Below are positions 7,015-8,262 of a stretch of 8,262 nt of DNA, one piece after another. The notes under the pieces were generated by a model, which saw nothing but the letters and a program-made list of their open reading frames with translations, was not told the origin of the DNA and ran no database searches. Positions within the stretch are counted from its first letter, which is position 1. Each line of letters begins with the position of its first letter. The translations under genes and the position numbers were made by a program. The stretch is from an uncultured Collinsella sp. (GTDB lineage Bacteria > Actinomycetota > Coriobacteriia > Coriobacteriales > Coriobacteriaceae). The stretch lies in assembly GCA_900550415.1 (NCBI GenBank), contig URSO01000077.1:1-8262 (forward strand), in the 5' to 3' direction.

Positions 7015-7032
7015 ACTAGAACGACTAGAACG
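7015..7032. repeat. Tandem 9-bp direct repeat upstream of the HD gene
   Basis: ACTAGAACG occurs twice back to back (7015-7023 and 7024-7032), between the copy C hairpin and the HD gene's ribosome binding site. The interval is only about 50 bases and must contain the HD gene's promoter if the upstream terminator works. The repeat could be a regulator site or a simple duplication. I find no convincing -35/-10 pair here. Confidence 0.6.
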
Positions 7033-7033
7033 A

Positions 7034-7075
7034 AAAAACCACCACAAAGGTGCCTGCCCCTTTGTGGTGGTTTTT
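7034..7075 (-). terminator. Terminator of the carD-like gene, palindromic element copy C
   Basis: A perfect 17-bp inverted repeat pairs 7034-7050 with 7059-7075 around the loop TGCCTGCC, with A/T runs at both outer ends. It lies 12 bases past the stop codon of the minus-strand carD-like gene, as an intrinsic terminator should. The arms and loop match copy B except for one base missing from the loop and one arm substitution. The similarity also extends to the adjoining stop codon (GGCG...GGTTAG in both). Confidence 0.9.
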
Positions 7076-7087
7076 GGCGCGGATGGG

Positions 7088-7573
7088 TTAGTTGAGGGCG
7101 GCTTGGGCTAGGCGGGCTTCGGCGGCCTCCTCGGTGACGCCCAATGCCACGGCGAACTCCTCGATGGAGCGGCGCTTGGCTTCCTTGAGTACACGCATAT
7201 AGTAAGAGCTGGGCTTTTTATCGGCTTCCTCGGCCTGGCGAATGCGGTGCATCATGGTCTTTGCCACGCGGACCGTCTCGGGCGCGCCCAGCTTGAGCTG
7301 CTGCTTAAAGTGTGTCTCTTCAAGCGAGCTGTTGCGCTCGGTAAAGGTGTCGCACTCCAGCTCGTCATAGTGGCTCAGCAGATGCTCGGCATCTTGCTGA
7401 GAGATGGCGGCATGCAGACGGTCGGCCTGCGCCACGGGGTACATAAGGATCGTCTGCGCATGCCCCTGCTTGGCCTCGAGCAACAACATGGGCTGCGGCG
7501 TGTCGTCCCTAAAACCGACGACGGTGCAGACTCCCTGACCCGGATGAATGACGTGTTGACCGATTGAGAACAT
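7088..7573 (-). CDS. CarD/CdnL-family transcriptional regulator
   Basis: This 161-residue protein begins MFSIGQHVIHPGQGVCTVVG, the hallmark start of the CarD/CdnL/TRCF RNA-polymerase-interaction domain (about residues 1-60). Residues 60-161 form a charged helical domain, with SSYYMRVLKEAKRRSIEEFA at about 122-141 and an acidic, Ala-rich tail with TEEAAEARL. This matches the C-terminal DNA-binding helical domain of CarD. Family members bind the RNA polymerase beta subunit and stabilise the open complex, notably at rRNA promoters. Whether this paralogue is the global essential factor or a more local regulator cannot be told here. The length is typical. The ATG at 7573 is preceded by a strong GGAGGT (7577-7582). 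It is divergent from argS across 342 bases and ends at its own terminator. Confidence 0.92.
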   Translation of the reverse strand: MFSIGQHVIHPGQGVCTVVGFRDDTPQPMLLLEAKQGHAQTILMYPVAQADRLHAAISQQDAEHLLSHYDELECDTFTERNSSLEETHFKQQLKLGAPETVRVAKTMMHRIRQAEEADKKPSSYYMRVLKEAKRRSIEEFAVALGVTEEAAEARLAQAALN

Positions 7574-7587
7574 GCTACCTCCAACTT

Positions 7588-7603
7588 ATACGAATTTACG
7601 TAT
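7588..7603. promoter_or_regulatory. Inverted repeat just upstream of the carD-like gene
   Basis: The sequence ATACG-AATTTA-CGTAT has perfect 5-bp arms and an AT centre. It ends 15 bases before the carD start and lies at or just after the expected transcription start. That position suits a repressor operator or an autoregulation site, but no binding protein can be named. Confidence 0.4.
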
Positions 7604-7631
7604 GTCTAGAATAACACGCTGACGTGCGCAA
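7603..7631 (-). promoter_or_regulatory. Possible promoter of the carD-like gene
   Basis: On the minus strand TTGCGC (7626-7631) and TAGACA (7603-7608) are separated by exactly 17 bases, the ideal spacing for a primary sigma factor. This would give a leader of about 20-25 bases before ATG 7573. The hexamers match the consensus only in part. Confidence 0.35.
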
Positions 7632-7640
7632 ATCCTCACT

Positions 7641-7799
7641 TTATGCAGGAAAAGCACACAACTCTGATAGGTAAGAGTATTCGATAAAAGACACAGCTCA
7701 TTCACACCTTTATGCATTTTCAACGCGTGCATAATCTGCAGGCAGACCGGCATCTTTGAGTGACTCCATACAAGCTGTAGTCAATTTTGTGCATATGCA
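7641..7799. repeat. TTATGCA heptamer cluster
   Basis: TTATGCA occurs at 7641-7647 and 7710-7716, and inverted as TGCATAA at 7728-7734. The last two form an inverted repeat with an 11-base spacer, 18 bp centre to centre. A related perfect 10-bp palindrome, TGCATATGCA, lies at 7790-7799 between CAATTTTG and CAATTTCG. The arrangement resembles operator sites for a dimeric regulator of carD or argS. No regulator can be named. Confidence 0.5.
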
Positions 7800-7818
7800 A
7801 TTTCGATTGGCTTTACCC

Positions 7819-7848
7819 TGCGACAGTGCCCCTCGCTTGTGATAGAGT
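7819..7848 (+). promoter_or_regulatory. Possible promoter of argS
   Basis: TAGAGT (7843-7848) fits the TAnnnT pattern of a -10 box. TGCGAC (7819-7824), 18 bases upstream, is a poor -35. A start near 7855 would give a leader of about 60 bases, with only weak hairpin potential (CTCTGG at 7857 with CCAAGAG at 7881). Confidence 0.22.
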
Positions 7849-7915
7849 ACTACAAACTCTGGCTTTTGCCCTACGAGTGACCAAGAGCTCGGGGGCTTTA
7901 ACACAAGGAGGATCT

Positions 7916-8262
7916 ATGCCCGAGAAGATTGAAGAGCTGGTACGCGCTGCGCTTGCTGCGGCCCAGGAGGCCGGCGACCTTTCCGCATTTGAACTTGACG
8001 ATTGCGCTATCGAGCGACCGGCTGACACTTCTCATGGCGAGTGGACCTCTACCATGGCCCTGAAGTCCGCCAAGCTGGCCCACTGCGCCCCGCGCAAGAT
8101 TGCCGAGGCCATCGTTGCCCATATGCCCGAGGATCCCGCGATCGAGAAGGTTGAGATCGCAGGCCCCGGTTTCATCAACTTCTACCTCTCCGTTGCCGTC
8201 AAGAATGCCATCTTTGGCGAGGCTCGCGAGAAGGGCATGGACTTCGCTAAGTCCAACGTCGG
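7916..8262 (+). CDS. argS: Arginyl-tRNA synthetase, N-terminal part (cut by window end)
   Basis: The first 115 codons of a class I aminoacyl-tRNA synthetase that attaches arginine to tRNA-Arg. The visible protein is the N-terminal Add-1 domain, which contacts the tRNA D-loop in known ArgS structures. The diagnostic motif VEIAGPGFINFYLS is at about residues 79-92, and the upstream segment HGEWTSTMALKSAKL (40-54) is the family's D-[FY]-[AQS]-[ST]-N-x-A-[LM] region in variant form. The catalytic HIGH-type motif would begin soon after the window ends, so it cannot be checked. The ATG at 7916 follows an excellent AAGGAGG (7905-7911), four bases away. The gene is open to the right edge and is divergent from the carD-like gene. 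No T-box leader is visible. Confidence 0.95.
   Translation, partial: MPEKIEELVRAALAAAQEAGDLSAFELDDCAIERPADTSHGEWTSTMALKSAKLAHCAPRKIAEAIVAHMPEDPAIEKVEIAGPGFINFYLSVAVKNAIFGEAREKGMDFAKSNV

Larger units (their letters stand above)
7583..7915. other. Divergent carD/argS intergenic region
   Basis: This stretch is clearly more AT-rich than the flanking coding sequence. It holds the carD inverted repeat and candidate promoter, several copies of TTATGCA (see 7641-7799), a small palindrome TCTGC-AG-GCAGA (7735-7746) and the argS leader. I see no tRNA, no T-box motif, no intrinsic terminator and no credible gene. A 64-codon minus-strand frame (7710-7904) starts at GTG without a ribosome binding site and looks spurious. 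Confidence 0.7.

Noticed and set aside
7710..7904. 64-codon minus-strand frame in the carD/argS gap
   Set aside because: It has a GTG start without a ribosome binding site, no recognisable domain, and overlap with the argS leader and promoter region.
7849..7915. T-box or other riboswitch in the argS leader
   Set aside because: No T-box core sequence, no antiterminator/terminator pair and only weak hairpins are visible.

Overview
This window looks like chromosomal DNA from a GC-rich gut actinobacterium of the class Coriobacteriia, most likely Collinsella or a close relative. That is an inference from the GC-rich coding style, the CarD-type RNA polymerase regulator and the overall gene style; no rRNA or species marker is present. 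It reads as ordinary housekeeping sequence. I see no prophage, insertion sequence, CRISPR array or integration scar.

Layout. A tRNA-Ala(CGC) gene (10-82) is followed by a strong terminator hairpin. Eighteen bases beyond its T-run begins a small coiled-coil protein with one C-terminal membrane anchor (147-587). Next on the plus strand are nicotinate phosphoribosyltransferase (pncB, 672-2177) and glutamate 5-kinase (proB, 2257-3384). A bidirectional terminator separates proB from a minus-strand proline iminopeptidase (3484-4902). Transcribed divergently from that gene is gamma-glutamyl phosphate reductase (proA, 5015-6301). Two minus-strand genes follow: an HD-domain putative phosphohydrolase (6372-6971) and a CarD/CdnL-like transcription factor (7088-7573). 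A 342-base gene-free, comparatively AT-rich region (7574-7915) separates the latter from the start of arginyl-tRNA synthetase (argS, 7916 to the window edge).

How the genes fit together. ProB and ProA catalyse the first two steps of proline synthesis from glutamate. The peptidase encoded between them releases N-terminal proline from peptides, so the proB-pip-proA block groups proline synthesis with proline salvage. PncB begins NAD salvage from nicotinic acid. CarD acts at RNA polymerase, and ArgS charges tRNA-Arg. No single pathway unites the whole window.

The most unusual DNA-level features are as follows. (1) A family of short palindromic elements with a GGGGAC / CCTTTGTG core lies just downstream of the stop codons of all three minus-strand genes; two near-identical copies flank the HD gene and act as its terminators. 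(2) Three exact copies of the heptamer TTATGCA, plus a related palindrome, lie between carD and argS. (3) The tRNA terminator sits immediately before the ribosome binding site of the anchored coiled-coil gene.
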